64,000 nt of DNA from Thinopyrum elongatum. Its lineage: Eukaryota > Streptophyta > Magnoliopsida > Poales > Poaceae. This document shows, in pieces, positions 33,960-43,837 of the stretch. The first letter of the stretch is position 1. Each line of letters starts with the position of its first letter. A program made the position numbers and the translations under genes. Location: positions 526,456,228 to 526,520,227 of the forward strand of contig CM022302.1 of assembly GCA_011799875.1 (NCBI GenBank), read 5' to 3'. Below the pieces are notes generated by a model. That model did no database searches. It saw only the letters and a list, made by a program, of their open reading frames with translations, and was not told the origin of the DNA.

Positions 33960-36498
33960 TCAGTACGCTCGAGATGATGAGAGAACTTGTTGGCCCAATT
34001 AGCCAACGAGTTGGTCACCACTCTCCATGCAGACATGCATACCTTAGGGGAGCAAGCAACCCCCATATGATCTTCCAGATGGCGCGACGACCATCCGATG
34101 CCCTGCTCATGGCTGGACATTTGGGTTCCGATACGTCTCCAACGTATCTATAATTTTTTATTGTTTCATGCTATTATATTATCAATCTTGGATGTTTTAT
34201 ATGCATTATTATGCTATTTTACATCATTTTTGGGGACTAACTTATTAATCTAGTGCCAAGTGCCAGTTGTTGTTTTGTCCTTGTTTTTCCCTTTACAGAA
34301 TATCAATATCAAACGGAGTATAAATGGAACGAAACTTTTTGATGATTTTTCTTGGACCACAAGACACCCTGAAAGTTTCGGGAGGAGGCCAGAAGAGCCA
34401 CGGGATGGCCACAAGCTCAGGGGGCGCGCCCTGCAAGATTGTGCCCCCCCCTTGGCACTTCCAACCCTAATGTATATTATTTGAGTTTTCTCTGAACTCT
34501 TTTATGCATGACTTATATAGCTTTGTATTTCTCTCCAATCTATTGATTTGGTTTGGCCAACTAGATTGATTTTTCTTGCAATGGGAGAGGTGCTTTGTAA
34601 TGGGTTCAATCTTGCGGTGCTCAACCCCAATGACAAAAAGGGACATGACATGTATTAGTATTGTTGCCATTAAGGATAAAAAGATGGGATTTATTCATAT
34701 TGATTGGACCTATCCCTCTACAGCATGTCATCTTGCTTAAGGCGTTACTCCGTTTTTGTTAACTTAATACACTAGATGCATGTTGGATAGCGGCCGATGT
34801 GTGGAGTAATAGTAGTAGATGCCGGTAGAAGTTGGTCTACTTATCTCGGACGTGATGCCTATATACATGATCATTGGTTTAGATATCTTCATAACTATGC
34901 GTTTTTCTATCAATTGCTCAACAGTAATTTGTTTACCCACTATATGCTTTCTTTTAAGAGAGAAGCCTCTAGTGAAAACTATGGCCCCCGGTTCTACTTT
35001 TATCATATTATTTTCAGATCTATAAAATCAAAACATAAAAATACCTTACTGCATTTTATTTACTTTTGTCTTATTTAGCACTTTACTTATCTTTTATATC
35101 CATCACTATCAGATCTCATCCTTGCAAGTAACCATGAAGGGATTGACAACCCCTTTGTCGCGTTGGGTGCAAGTATTTATTTGTCTGTGCAGGTGCAATT
35201 ATTGGAGACTTGCGTGTTCCTTCTACTGGATTGATACAGTGGTTCTCAACTGAGGGAAATGTTTATCTCTACTTTGCTGCACCACCCTTTCCTCTTCAAG
35301 GGAAAAATCAATGCAGCCTCAAGAAGTAGCAGGCTCGTCCATGGAGAAGCGGTAGGTGGACCAAAAGGTGAAGATATCGTTCTTCTCCCGCGCCCATGCG
35401 ATGATATTGTCAGGGATACGGGGCGATGCGCGGATGCTGGTGATCGCGTCGATTTCCGCCGGGAGGAAGTGACGGCGGAGAAAGTCCATACGGCAGGACC
35501 CGTCACCATCCAGGAGTTCCGCTACTCTCCTCAGCCGGCAAGTTCTTTGTTGTGTGATGGGCCAACGCGAGGGCTCCTGAGGCACCTAGTGGTCCCGCCA
35601 GATACGGATGTTCCATCCATCGCCGAGACGCCAGATGATGTACTTCTTCAGGACCTCGAGGCCTTCCCCAAGAAGACCGTATCCTCATGACGCCAATCAT
35701 GATAGTAACAAGCCTTTAACACCTATGCGCACATAAACTGTTAGTCTTGGGTAACAAGCGCCACGCCTGTCTCGCAAGTAGAGCTTGGCTGAAGACCCAG
35801 AAGTTCCTAAAGACCAAGCCACACCCTGAGTTTTATGCGCCAAATTTTTTCGCCATGCCAACCATTGAGTTTTCCTCTTGCCCTCTGAAGTACCCCACCA
35901 GAAATTCCGAGCCATTTTGTTCAGGTCATCACATACTGACATAGGCAGTGTAAAGACACCCATAATATAAGATGGAATGGACTGTGCGACAACTTAATCA
36001 TAGTGTTTGCCAGCAAGAGAGAGGGTATGTGATTTACCTCGCATCAAACGGCCTTCTGGCGTTGGAAGTCCTAGGTACTTCACTTCAAAGGTGACCACCT
36101 CAATATGAAGGACAGCCCGGACCCTCTCTTGTATGTCCAAGGGAGGACCACATGCAATGACGGTCCTCCATCCGGGGTTCGCCGTAGACGCAAGTGAGCC
36201 TCCATGGTGGCTCGCCCGCCGCACCATTCACATACGCGTCGATATATCTTTCATTTTTTTTACATCGAGGCTCAACGATTCATGCCAATACAAAGCATGA
36301 CCACTACTAAGACCCACACTAACAAAAGCATCGAAACCACTCAGACCTAACTGAGCACGAACCTCTTCATTTTATTTTCGGCTGCCTAGTCTCACAAAGA
36401 AAAACGACACTGGGGGAATGAGCCTGTACTAGACTCACAAGATCATGAAATATTTGAGAGTTCCCTCCGCCTCGGCAGTTCCAGCTTAGGATATTCAT
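33960..36498 (-). pseudogene. LINE-2 ORF2 remnants (endonuclease start; post-RT and zf-RVT)
   Basis: It starts at ATG 36498: MNILSWNCRGGGNSQIFHDL...VVFLCETRQPK, the first part of an EEP endonuclease, then stops. An internal deletion removes the rest of the endonuclease and the RT palm. The frame resumes as EVKYLGLPTPEGR (36070), MSVCDDLNKMARNFWWG (35940), WRLGDGWNIRIWRDHLVP (35610) and DIFTFWSTYRFSM (35340). Beyond the solo LTR the zf-RVT region continues (DGRRAIWKIIWG; SAWRVVTNSLANWANK) to 33960. Compared with a complete ORF2, about two thirds is missing. Confidence 0.8.
34129..35331 (+). mobile_element. Sabrina-like solo LTR with internal deletion
   Basis: It begins CGATACGTCTCC (T to C at the first base) and ends CTCAAGAAGTAGCA, as the Sabrina-like LTRs at 52481 and 57947 do. 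Flanks are GGTTC (34124-34128) and GGCTC (35332-35336), a 5-bp duplication with one mismatch. It is 1203 bp against ~1560 bp for the others. The ~350 bp missing near 34466 cover the region around and after the expected transcription start. No internal domain is present. It splits LINE-2 ORF2. Confidence 0.9.
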
Positions 36499-36702
36499 TG
36501 CTCCTGACTGGGCTCCATGGGTCCCGTCAGTTCGGCGGCGGCCACTGGGCCGACAGCCACCATGGTGTTGGTCATCTCCTGCATGTCTTGGTCATGCATC
36601 TCACCACCCGTCTGAGTCTGTTGCCCCTCCAGAGACTCAGTGGTCCTGCGCTTTTTTGGTGTACCTGCATGGACAAGCTCAGCCGAGGCGGCCGCATTAG
36701 AG

Positions 36703-37201
36703 CAAGGTCTACGGTTTCGAAGTGGCAAAAATTTCGCTCGCCCTCGAAATGGTCGAAATTTCGAAAACTGTTTCGTACAAATCTACAAAAAAATTGTTTG
36801 AATTCAAACAATTTTAAATTTAAACAGATAGATAAAAGAACACGTAGCACAGAATTAACGCAATTACATATCTAGCCTGATGGTTCATCCATAGCCTAAC
36901 AGGGTGCTGGTCGCGGTTATAATCTCAGCTATGACATATTTTTGCCACAAATGTATATTTGGTGCAAAAAAATTCAAAATGATGGTAATCATGATTCGAA
37001 CTCACAACCTACTGATCAGAAGACAACCTCCCTAACGCTGCGCTACGATAATACACGTTGATTCAAGCTGATCCATGTTCGTTTTTACATAAAAATTCAA
37101 ACCAACCGAAATTTCGTGAACGAACGGCAAAAATTTCGCCCATCCTCGAAATTGTCGAAATTTCGGAAATTTCGAGAAATTTTGACAAAATTTTAAACCA
37201 T
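36703..37201. mobile_element. 499-bp Mutator-type MITE with 9-bp duplication
   Basis: The 9-bp GCATTAGAG is duplicated exactly at 36694-36702 and 37202-37210. Removing the element and one copy restores an open LINE ORF1 frame, which confirms the borders. The termini match weakly (GGTCTACGGTTTCG and GGTTTAAAATTTTG on the other strand). Near both ends there is a direct repeat (GGCAAAAATTTCGC..., 36724 and 37130) containing the palindrome CGAAATTTCG. A tRNA-like segment lies inside (36991-37047). Confidence 0.8.
36991..37047 (-). promoter_or_regulatory. tRNA-like box A/box B segment in the MITE
   Basis: On the minus strand TAGCGCAGCG (37045-37036) resembles box A and GAGTTCGAATCATG (37004-36991) resembles box B. 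No full cloverleaf is visible. Confidence 0.45.
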
Positions 37202-37978
37202 GCATTAGAGTAGACTATGAGCGCCTTGTCACCATCAACATCTCCTGCACCGATCGCATTGTCATCTTCAACATTGCGTTTGCCCAAGGTCGACACATCA
37301 GAGAGCTCAGCGCCGGCCATCCTGACTCCATTCGAGAGATCCCACAACGCCGGAATGATGTCAGTGTTGTTGCGCTACGAGTACCCTATAGTATGGTCGC
37401 CCTTGGATGAATTCCGTGAGGAAGCACTCCCAGCAGTCACACTAGCCAAGTCTTTCTCCTTTGGCATGCCCTTCTCACCTCCTGACATATTCCTCATCTG
37501 ATCTGCCAAGAGTTCGTCTATGGCTGGGTTACCGCTGCTATGGTCAGCTGCATGTCTGTTCCCACGAGCCTGGTCTCCATCACTCCGACGCCCTCCCTGA
37601 CCACGACGGCCTCTCACCGAGGAGGCGCTACTTTCAACAGAGAAATCAGGGCCTTGGTATGCTGTTTGATTGATTTTGACCCTAACCGTACCAGTTTGCT
37701 TCATGAATCGTTTGGGCGGAGAGGACCTGAGCTCTCAGCGAGTAGTCTGATTTGAAGTTGTAGGGCTTGTCTAGAATGAACCCTCATCTCTGAATCCCTG
37801 AAATTTGTACCCTGTTCTTTCTAATCCCGGTTGTTTTTAACCTTGCAGTCCTATCCAAACAAGGATTTCTATGTGGTGCCGAAAAAGACCGGGATGGTAG
37901 GATAAGCCCCACATGTGGGTGGGGTCCAGTTGTCAGCAAAAGTTTGAAAAAATAACGAAGATAAAAAATATGCCTTTC

Positions 37979-38035
37979 GGATTCGAACCAAAGACTGCAA
38001 GCCTCAACAGCAGCAGCTGCCAACCGCCCATGCTA
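37979..38035 (-). promoter_or_regulatory. tRNA-like box A/box B segment in the Mutator-like element
   Basis: On the minus strand TAGCATGGGCGG (38035-38024) fits box A (TRGCNNANNNGG, one mismatch). GGTTCGAATCC (37989-37979) matches box B exactly, 34 bp later. This is the best of the four such segments here. Confidence 0.55.
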
Positions 38036-38236
38036 ACGATCTTGCGCTTAACTTAATAGACATAGCTCTATATATTTTATGAAAAATACACAGAAGAAAA
38101 ACGCCTCCTTGCCCAGGCCCCTGCCTTGTCGGCGACGACCGTGGCCGTCCAAATCCACCTTTAGGATGCCTTGCGCGCGTGCCTCAGCAGGATCGAAAAT
38201 ATATTTTAGAGCATCTAGCCATTCATTTTTCACATC

Positions 38237-38570
38237 AAGATCCTTGTAAGTACATTTCTTTTTTATTTTCTCTCACATAGAACATGTCTTCAAGTTCAAA
38301 CCTGTGCAAAACAGTAAAGCTTTCTAGCTAGAATCTAGGATAAAAAATTTAGATTTTTTCGTCCAACATAAATATACAAAATAAGTTTGGTTTGATTAAA
38401 ACATATATTTTTTAGTATTTATGTTGGACGAAAATTCTGAAAGTTTTATCCACATTCTAGTTAGTAAGTTTTGCTGCGCTGCAAAGTTTGAAGTTCGAAA
38501 CATGTTCTATATGAGAGAAACGAAAAAGAGAAAATTTAATATACGAAGTTAGTTGTCTCGCACAGATCTT
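38237..38570. repeat. Imperfect long hairpin (fold-back MITE-like)
   Basis: Arms 38237-38390 and 38408-38570 are inverse copies with mismatches: TAGAACATGTCTTCAAGTTC against TAGAACATGTTTCGAACTTC, then TTTTCGTCCAACATAAATA in both. The loop is only ~18 bp. It lies inside the Mutator-like element. Confidence 0.85.
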
Positions 38571-38599
38571 AAAGCAATATTGGAGAGCCAGGATAGCAG

Positions 38600-39500
38600 G
38601 GCCTGGGTGCAAGTGCTCTAAAAATCTGCGTCCTCAGCGGGATAGGGTTTGCAAGAGTTGCGGCAACGACCTTGACCATCTCGTCGACGTCGTCGTTCCC
38701 GTCACGGCTCGACACTGTCTGCAAATGGAAACCGACATCGTCCATGTCCACGGGGTTGTTTGCTTCGGTTCGTTTCAGGGCATGCGGCCACCATATTCGA
38801 GCTTCTGCGGCACGACGAGGCGCGGAGCAGCTGCGCCAGGGGGTCAGCAAGGGAGGAAGAAGGCACCTGGTGCGGCGCCGATGGCTGCATCGCTGTGGCG
38901 CTCACGGATGTACCAGAGCCCATGGTGTGATGTAGTATGGAGACCCAGCCAGCGACGAGTGCTGCGTACATGAAAGAGGAAGTAGATGGATATGGTAGCG
39001 ATGAAGCCCCAACGAAGAGGTGTGCTCGCTTGCTGGCCACCGGCTAGACACGCGATAGTCAGGGCTGTCCAGGAGCCGACGAGACGCCCGACAGCTCGCC
39101 AGTGTAGGAAGCCGTGTACAGCAGTTGGCTCGCAGGGCAGGATCCCGCCGAAGAGCAGCTTGAGTCCGACGTGGGGTGAGAGGTCCGGGACGGCGCCGGA
39201 GAAGTGGTTCCCTTGAGGCTGACTGACTGAGCACGCGGAAGCCGTCGAGCCTGGCAAGCGGCGGGATTGCATCCTCACCGGACAGGCCTGCGGAAGTCGG
39301 CGAGAACCGCGACGTCGCCAGCGTGGAGCTTGTAACCCGGCCGGCCTTCAATGCGTACGCACGTACGCCTACATGCGTTTTTGTTTCCCTTTTTGCTCCT
39401 ACGCTACCATGCACCATGCATGCATGCATGCACTCACTTCGTTTTTCCTTTAAATAAGTCAGCAATGCCGGTCTCCCCTGCCACATCAGCAAAACCACTC
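38600..39500 (-). other. GC-rich block, possible captured gene fragments
   Basis: Overlapping minus-strand frames (for example 38844-39278 with HVGLKLLFGGILPCEPTA and GFIATISIYFLFHVRS, and 38902-39498) lie in GC-rich DNA between the two terminal repeats of the Mutator-like element. Hydrophobic segments suggest part of a membrane protein, but the family is not recognised and frames are broken. A GCATGCATGC run lies at 39417-39431. Confidence 0.35.
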
Positions 39501-39737
39501 CTGAAAGGGCAACAAGGTTAAAAACGTCCGGGATTAGAGAAGACAGGGTATAGACTTCACGAATTTGAAGATGAGAGTTCGTTCTCGGCGAGTCCTAAAA
39601 CTTCAAAGTTTAAATTAGACTTCACTCCTTCTCGTATTGGATTTTGAACTTCACTTTGGACCGTTTCTCCTTCAGTTTACCATTAATCTCCATCGTTGTT
39701 TCCACCTTGTTCACTGGAAGAGCCACCCTCACACATA

Positions 39738-39830
39738 CTCCCTCTGTCCCAAAATAAGTGTCTTAACTTTATACTAACTTTAGTACAAAGTTGTACTAAG
39801 GTTTAGACACTTATTTTGGGACGGAGGGAG
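39738..39830. mobile_element. Stowaway MITE (Tc1/mariner type)
   Basis: A 93-bp element, CTCCCTCTGTCCCAAAATAA...TTATTTTGGGACGGAGGGAG (ends only), with near-perfect terminal inverted repeats and TA at 39736-39737 and 39831-39832. Confidence 0.95.
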
Positions 39831-39934
39831 TACAAAGTTTCCATGACGTCTTGTATTTGAATCCTTTCTCAGCAATCTTTTTTTTTTTGCCTATAATTCT
39901 ATGATATACACGGAATTTAAAAAGTTTGGCCACA

Positions 39935-39985
39935 GGGTTCGAACTCGAGACAACCAAAGCAACGAGGACGTAAGGCTATGTCTAA
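39935..39985 (-). promoter_or_regulatory. Weak tRNA-like box B segment
   Basis: The minus strand AGTTCGAACCC (39945-39935) is close to box B. A box A upstream is poor. It lies just left of the next Mutator-like element. Confidence 0.3.
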
Positions 39986-39997
39986 CAACCACTGTAC

Positions 39998-41246
39998 GAA
40001 AGAAGTCCACCTAACTCCCTCAGATTTCAGAAATCGGCCACTTAACCCCATTAACTCTAAAACGGGATATTTAACCCCCTGATTTTTAGAAAGCCAGACA
40101 TAACACCCCCTGATAGCTTTAGAGGTGGATTTGGGAGCGGTTTGTCCACCAGGCCTGCAACCACATGATTTCTCATGGAGTGTCGATCGACACTCACGCC
40201 ACTATTTTGGCCCTGCTTCCTCGCCATCAATATCCACGTTGCCACTAGATGCTGCAGCTCTCCCTCACTCACCTCTCATCCCCGTCGCCCGCATCCAAAC
40301 TGGCCCAGCTGATGGCCGCTGCTTTGATCCCCGCACTTCTTGAGTTGGCCCTGCAGAAGAGCTTCACGTGGCAGTTGGACTTCTATAGAACCTATTGACT
40401 TGTTGGTTACATGTTTGTCGTGTTAATTTATTATTAGTTAGAGAAGCTTGTCAACGTTATCGATTTGTTGGCTCCAAATGGTTGATTGATTTGTTGAAGC
40501 ATCTCACCTTTGATCGATTTTATATCTCCACACGAGACCAGTCTCAGTTGCAGTTGGTCGGCTCCATGCCACCACACGCACACGTTGTCATGCAACCGCC
40601 GGTGCCGTATCCGTTTTCACATTGCAGGCTCAGCTCCAGCTCCATGCAGCCGAGCACTCTCCGGCGACACGGGACGACAACAACGAAGCATGCTGACGGT
40701 TTTGCTCAATCCTCGCTACGACCCTTCTATGTGGCTAGCTTTCTCTATCCCGATCAATTAACATATGCATGCACAATAGAGCCGGCTGATTGATCATGCA
40801 GCCGGCCCGAAGGCAACACACACGTACACAAGCTCCTTATCAATCTTTGCTTTGTCCGATTCAGTTCTAGTAGCAACGCACGCGTCACTCGAAATGATGG
40901 GATCGCCACAAGCAGTGCCAGTGTCGGACAAGACTTCGTGTTGTCGCCATGAACAACTCCGACCACTGCTCGCCCCTGCTGCCAATGACAGAAGAAGTAG
41001 CAGGAGCAGCACCATCAGGCACTACGAGTCGCGTCGTGAACTGGTAGGCCCTATGTGCACCTTAGCTTTTTTCCTTCTGTCAACTCGTGCCACATTGCAA
41101 AACTGCCTAGTGAAACCACTTATAACAATGTGTGGGGGTGTTATATCTGGTTTTCTAAACATCAGGGGGTTAAATACCTTGTTTTAGAGTTGAGGGAGTT
41201 AAGTGGCCGATTTCTGAAATCTGAGGGGGTTATGTGGACTTCTTTC
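39998..41246. mobile_element. Mutator-like element with ~130-bp terminal inverted repeats
   Basis: The left arm from 39998 starts GAAAGAAGTCCACCTAACTC and includes ATTTCAGAAATCGGCCACTTAA. The right arm (about 41113-41246) is its inverse. The flanks ACCACTGTAC (39988-39997) and ACCGCAGCAC (41247-41256) agree at 7 of 10 bases, consistent with an old 9-10-bp duplication. The interior (40131-41110) has no transposase and no protein that I recognise. It splits LINE-2 ORF1. Confidence 0.8.
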
Positions 41247-42551
41247 ACCGCAGCACTATGTGTACATTCTTGTGAAATAACAGTGCGTTAGTAATTTGAC
41301 CTGCTCCAAATATTTGAATTCCAATTACATTTGAAAATTTCGAACGGTATTTGGTCGCTATTTCGTGGTAACCATGATAACAGCGTTTTTCGCCCCCATC
41401 CGGAATTTTTTGGTATTCACTATCCAAAACCTTGATTCTGACACCTTCTTCATCCCATCATATGCTTCAATGATCAGGGGGTCATGCTCGTACTGCCACG
41501 GACCTCCTAGCAGGACTCGCACCGTATCAGCTTCACACCCAAAGTGGACGGCGTATTTGTTATGTCCATGGTAGGAGTACTCTAGGTCCTTCAACCTCCA
41601 TCCATCCTGAATATGTTCAAAATGCGCCCTTGGAGTTTGCCGGTCCAGAGCATAGACTAGCATGATCACGAACCTCGAGGACCACCTCAGCAAGCTTAAC
41701 ATGACCTTCCGAGTCATCTCCTTCTCTGAATTCTTCTGGACCGTCCGAACCTGGTGCCCCCCTCTCCTAAACCGCCGGCTCGTAGCTCTCTGACGCCACC
41801 TTCTTCATCTGGTTCCATATGGTAAGCGTCTGCAACCGCGGGTTCTTCGCTGCAGCGGCTTCAGGTCCCTCGATGGAAGCATTCGGGCGGGTAGCATCCA
41901 CAGAGGGAGCCCCAAAATCATCCCCACCCTCCTCCGGGTACACCTTAGTCGCCGGCGGCAATTGTTCCTTTTCCTGCGTGGACGACGACATCACGGCGGC
42001 TGTGGGCTTGGGCACCGGCGTCTTAGTTGAGAGATTAGATCGATCCGTTGGCTTACGAGGCTTATGGTGTCATCTTTTTTTTTGCGGGTCGGCTTATGGT
42101 GTTGTTCCTCCCACACCCTAGGCATCTTTAAGGACTAGTTCTTTTGAGCTATGCTGTGAAAATAAGCTCCCGTGAAAATAAGCTCTAGATAAGCTACTGT
42201 GGAAATAAGCTCCAGATTTGATAATAAGTTGGCCAGTTCTTTTCAGTGCCAGTTTTTTCAGCTTATCTGTTGTATGGTCAGTGAAAAGTCTGTAATGCCC
42301 TTGGACTATATGGTCGACCTGGTTAAATGATATCGTGCTATTTTTATCATTTTGCTGCTCAAATGAACATAAATTCGACTTCAAAACACCACAATATGTT
42401 ACAATCAAACATAATAAAGTTCATTTCCCGACATACGAATATCATACATGCATCATTGTCTCACATCATACATGCATCATTATCTCAAGTACGAGTACGA
42501 GTACATATTACATGATTCTTCCAACAAAAGCATACACCCTAGAGCAAACCA

Positions 42552-43720
42552 TCAAGGGAAGACACTCGCAGCAATAGCATCATGAATGGAACCCATAGTA
42601 CCATCATCGATGGGTACAAAGTGATGAGAAAGACTCTCCTCATGAGCATAAGATCCATTCTCAACCATGTCAAAGTGTTGATCTCTTAGTTTGGTCTCAC
42701 GGATGAAGTTATGAAGACACGTGCATACAGTAATGATCTGTGTTTGCGTAGCAGGTTTGTACCGTGTGACGTCGAGGAGGATTCACCATTTAATCTTTAG
42801 AATACTGAATGATCGTTCAATGACATTCTGAAGTGATGAATGTAGATGATTGAAGGTCTCATTTCTCCCTTGGGGTGGTACTTGTTGGAAATCAGGTACA
42901 TGGTAGCTCTGTCCTTTGTAAGGTGCTAGATATCCAACCCTGTTTGGATATCCAGAGTCAACAAGATAGTATTTGTCTGCATTGATGATAAAAAAAAACC
43001 AAAACCAATTAGTTAACACAAAAAATGCGAGCACAAGAACACATGTACAAGTTATTACCGTCCGGAGGGTGTGGAAGTAGGAATATTCAACTTGTGCATC
43101 ATTCAATACATGTGTGTCATGCACAGATCCAGGCCATCCAGCAACAACAAACGTAAATCTCATGTCAAAATCGCAAATTGCCATGACATTCTGAGTTGTC
43201 GAACCTTTCCTGTTGCGATACTTGGGTTGTTCACTTGCAGGCACAACACATTCAATGTGTGTTCCATCAATTGCCCCAATAGCATCCTTGAAGTGTGGCC
43301 AAAGTCTATCTTTTTTAAGCGAGTCATGAACTTGGGTGAAAGATCGATCTCTGGGTTGAATGTAATCACCGGCCATACGGTACACACACAACAGAACCTC
43401 TTTAAACTTCTTGTTAATGATAGACCGAGTATGTTCAAATCGATCTGCAACATTGTCGGTGGTCTGGCGTGACTCCAAAGACCACAAGAATTGCGCTAAT
43501 GCTTCTTAGCTTGTCATGTTGCAAGTTGACGTCAGACCGTACTTCTTAACTAAAGTGTCATGTAGTGCGAAAAACACTGACCTCCGCATCATGAACATGG
43601 AGTAGAATATTTGTGATTGCTTCAGTTTCTCTTCCACCAACTACAATCCTGTCATCATTGGTGCTCTTCTAGGTCCATATGGCACTCTCTCTTTGTTTTG
43701 ACGATAACATTGCAACAACG
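42552..43720 (-). pseudogene. PIF/Harbinger transposase (DDE_Tnp_4 type), broken
   Basis: The minus-strand frame runs from about 43720 (RVPYGPRRAPMMTGL) to 42552 (AIAASVFP). The DDE residues are visible: the first Asp in GAIDGTHIECVVP, the second in YYLVDSGYPNR, the Glu in NVIERSFSILK. The C-terminal VCTCLHNFIRE motif is also present. An 82-bp intron (43058-42977, GTAATA donor, GCAG acceptor) separates the first Asp from the second, and splicing restores HPPDDKYYLVD once one missing base just upstream (about 43072) is allowed for. Stops: TAG/TAA at 43641-43643 and 43506-43508, and TGA at 42783-42785. It would have cut and pasted the element, but it is dead. The family call is firm. Confidence 0.9.
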
Positions 43721-43837
43721 CAAAAATCAAGTTCATAACAATACAAATGATTTCACAGCACAACAAAACAAATAAGTTCACAACAAAACAAATAAGTTCA
43801 CAACAATACATATGAGTTCCCAACAAAGCAAATGAGT

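Larger units (their letters stand above)
37751..39607. mobile_element. Mutator-like element with ~95-bp terminal inverted repeats
   Basis: Left arm 37751-37845 (TTTGAAGTTGTAGGGCTTG...AATCCCGG...TTTTTAACCTTG) and right arm 39513-39607 are inverse copies with scattered differences and equal length. No transposase is seen. The interior holds a tRNA-like segment, a ~330-bp hairpin and a GC-rich block (38600-39400) that looks like captured gene sequence but which I cannot identify. No clear target duplication was found, so Mutator type is inferred from the long inverted repeats. Confidence 0.75.
36495..42015 (-). pseudogene. LINE-2 ORF1 remnants, split by three insertions
   Basis: N-terminal part (42015-41358): SSSTQEKEQLPPATKVYPEE, then in other frames IQDGWRLKDLEYSYHGHNKY, FGCEADTVRVLLGGPWQYE and HDPLIIEAYDGMKK. 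This is the DUF4283-type core of plant LINE ORF1. The C-terminal part (37704-36495) has KINQTAYQGPDFSVESS, then DKALIVYSNA joined across the 499-bp insert to AASAELVHAGTPKKRR, and it ends PMEPSQEQ. Its TGA (36495-36497) overlaps the ORF2 ATG as ATGA. The zinc-knuckle region between these parts is missing. Confidence 0.75.
33960..42060 (-). mobile_element. Second L1-type LINE, fragmented by later insertions
   Basis: Pieces in minus-strand order: ORF1 N-terminus 42015-41290; ORF1 C-terminus 37750-37211 and 36702-36495; ORF2 start 36498 to about 36240; ORF2 C-terminus about 36230-35332 and 34128-33960. The intervening blocks are all separate insertions (34129-35331, 36703-37201, 37751-39607, 39998-41246) or short unassigned pieces. 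The RT domain itself is deleted between about 36240 and 36230. It is older than its four inserts. Confidence 0.8.

Noticed and set aside
36991..38035. tRNA genes
   Set aside because: Box A/B words are present but acceptor and anticodon stems do not pair.
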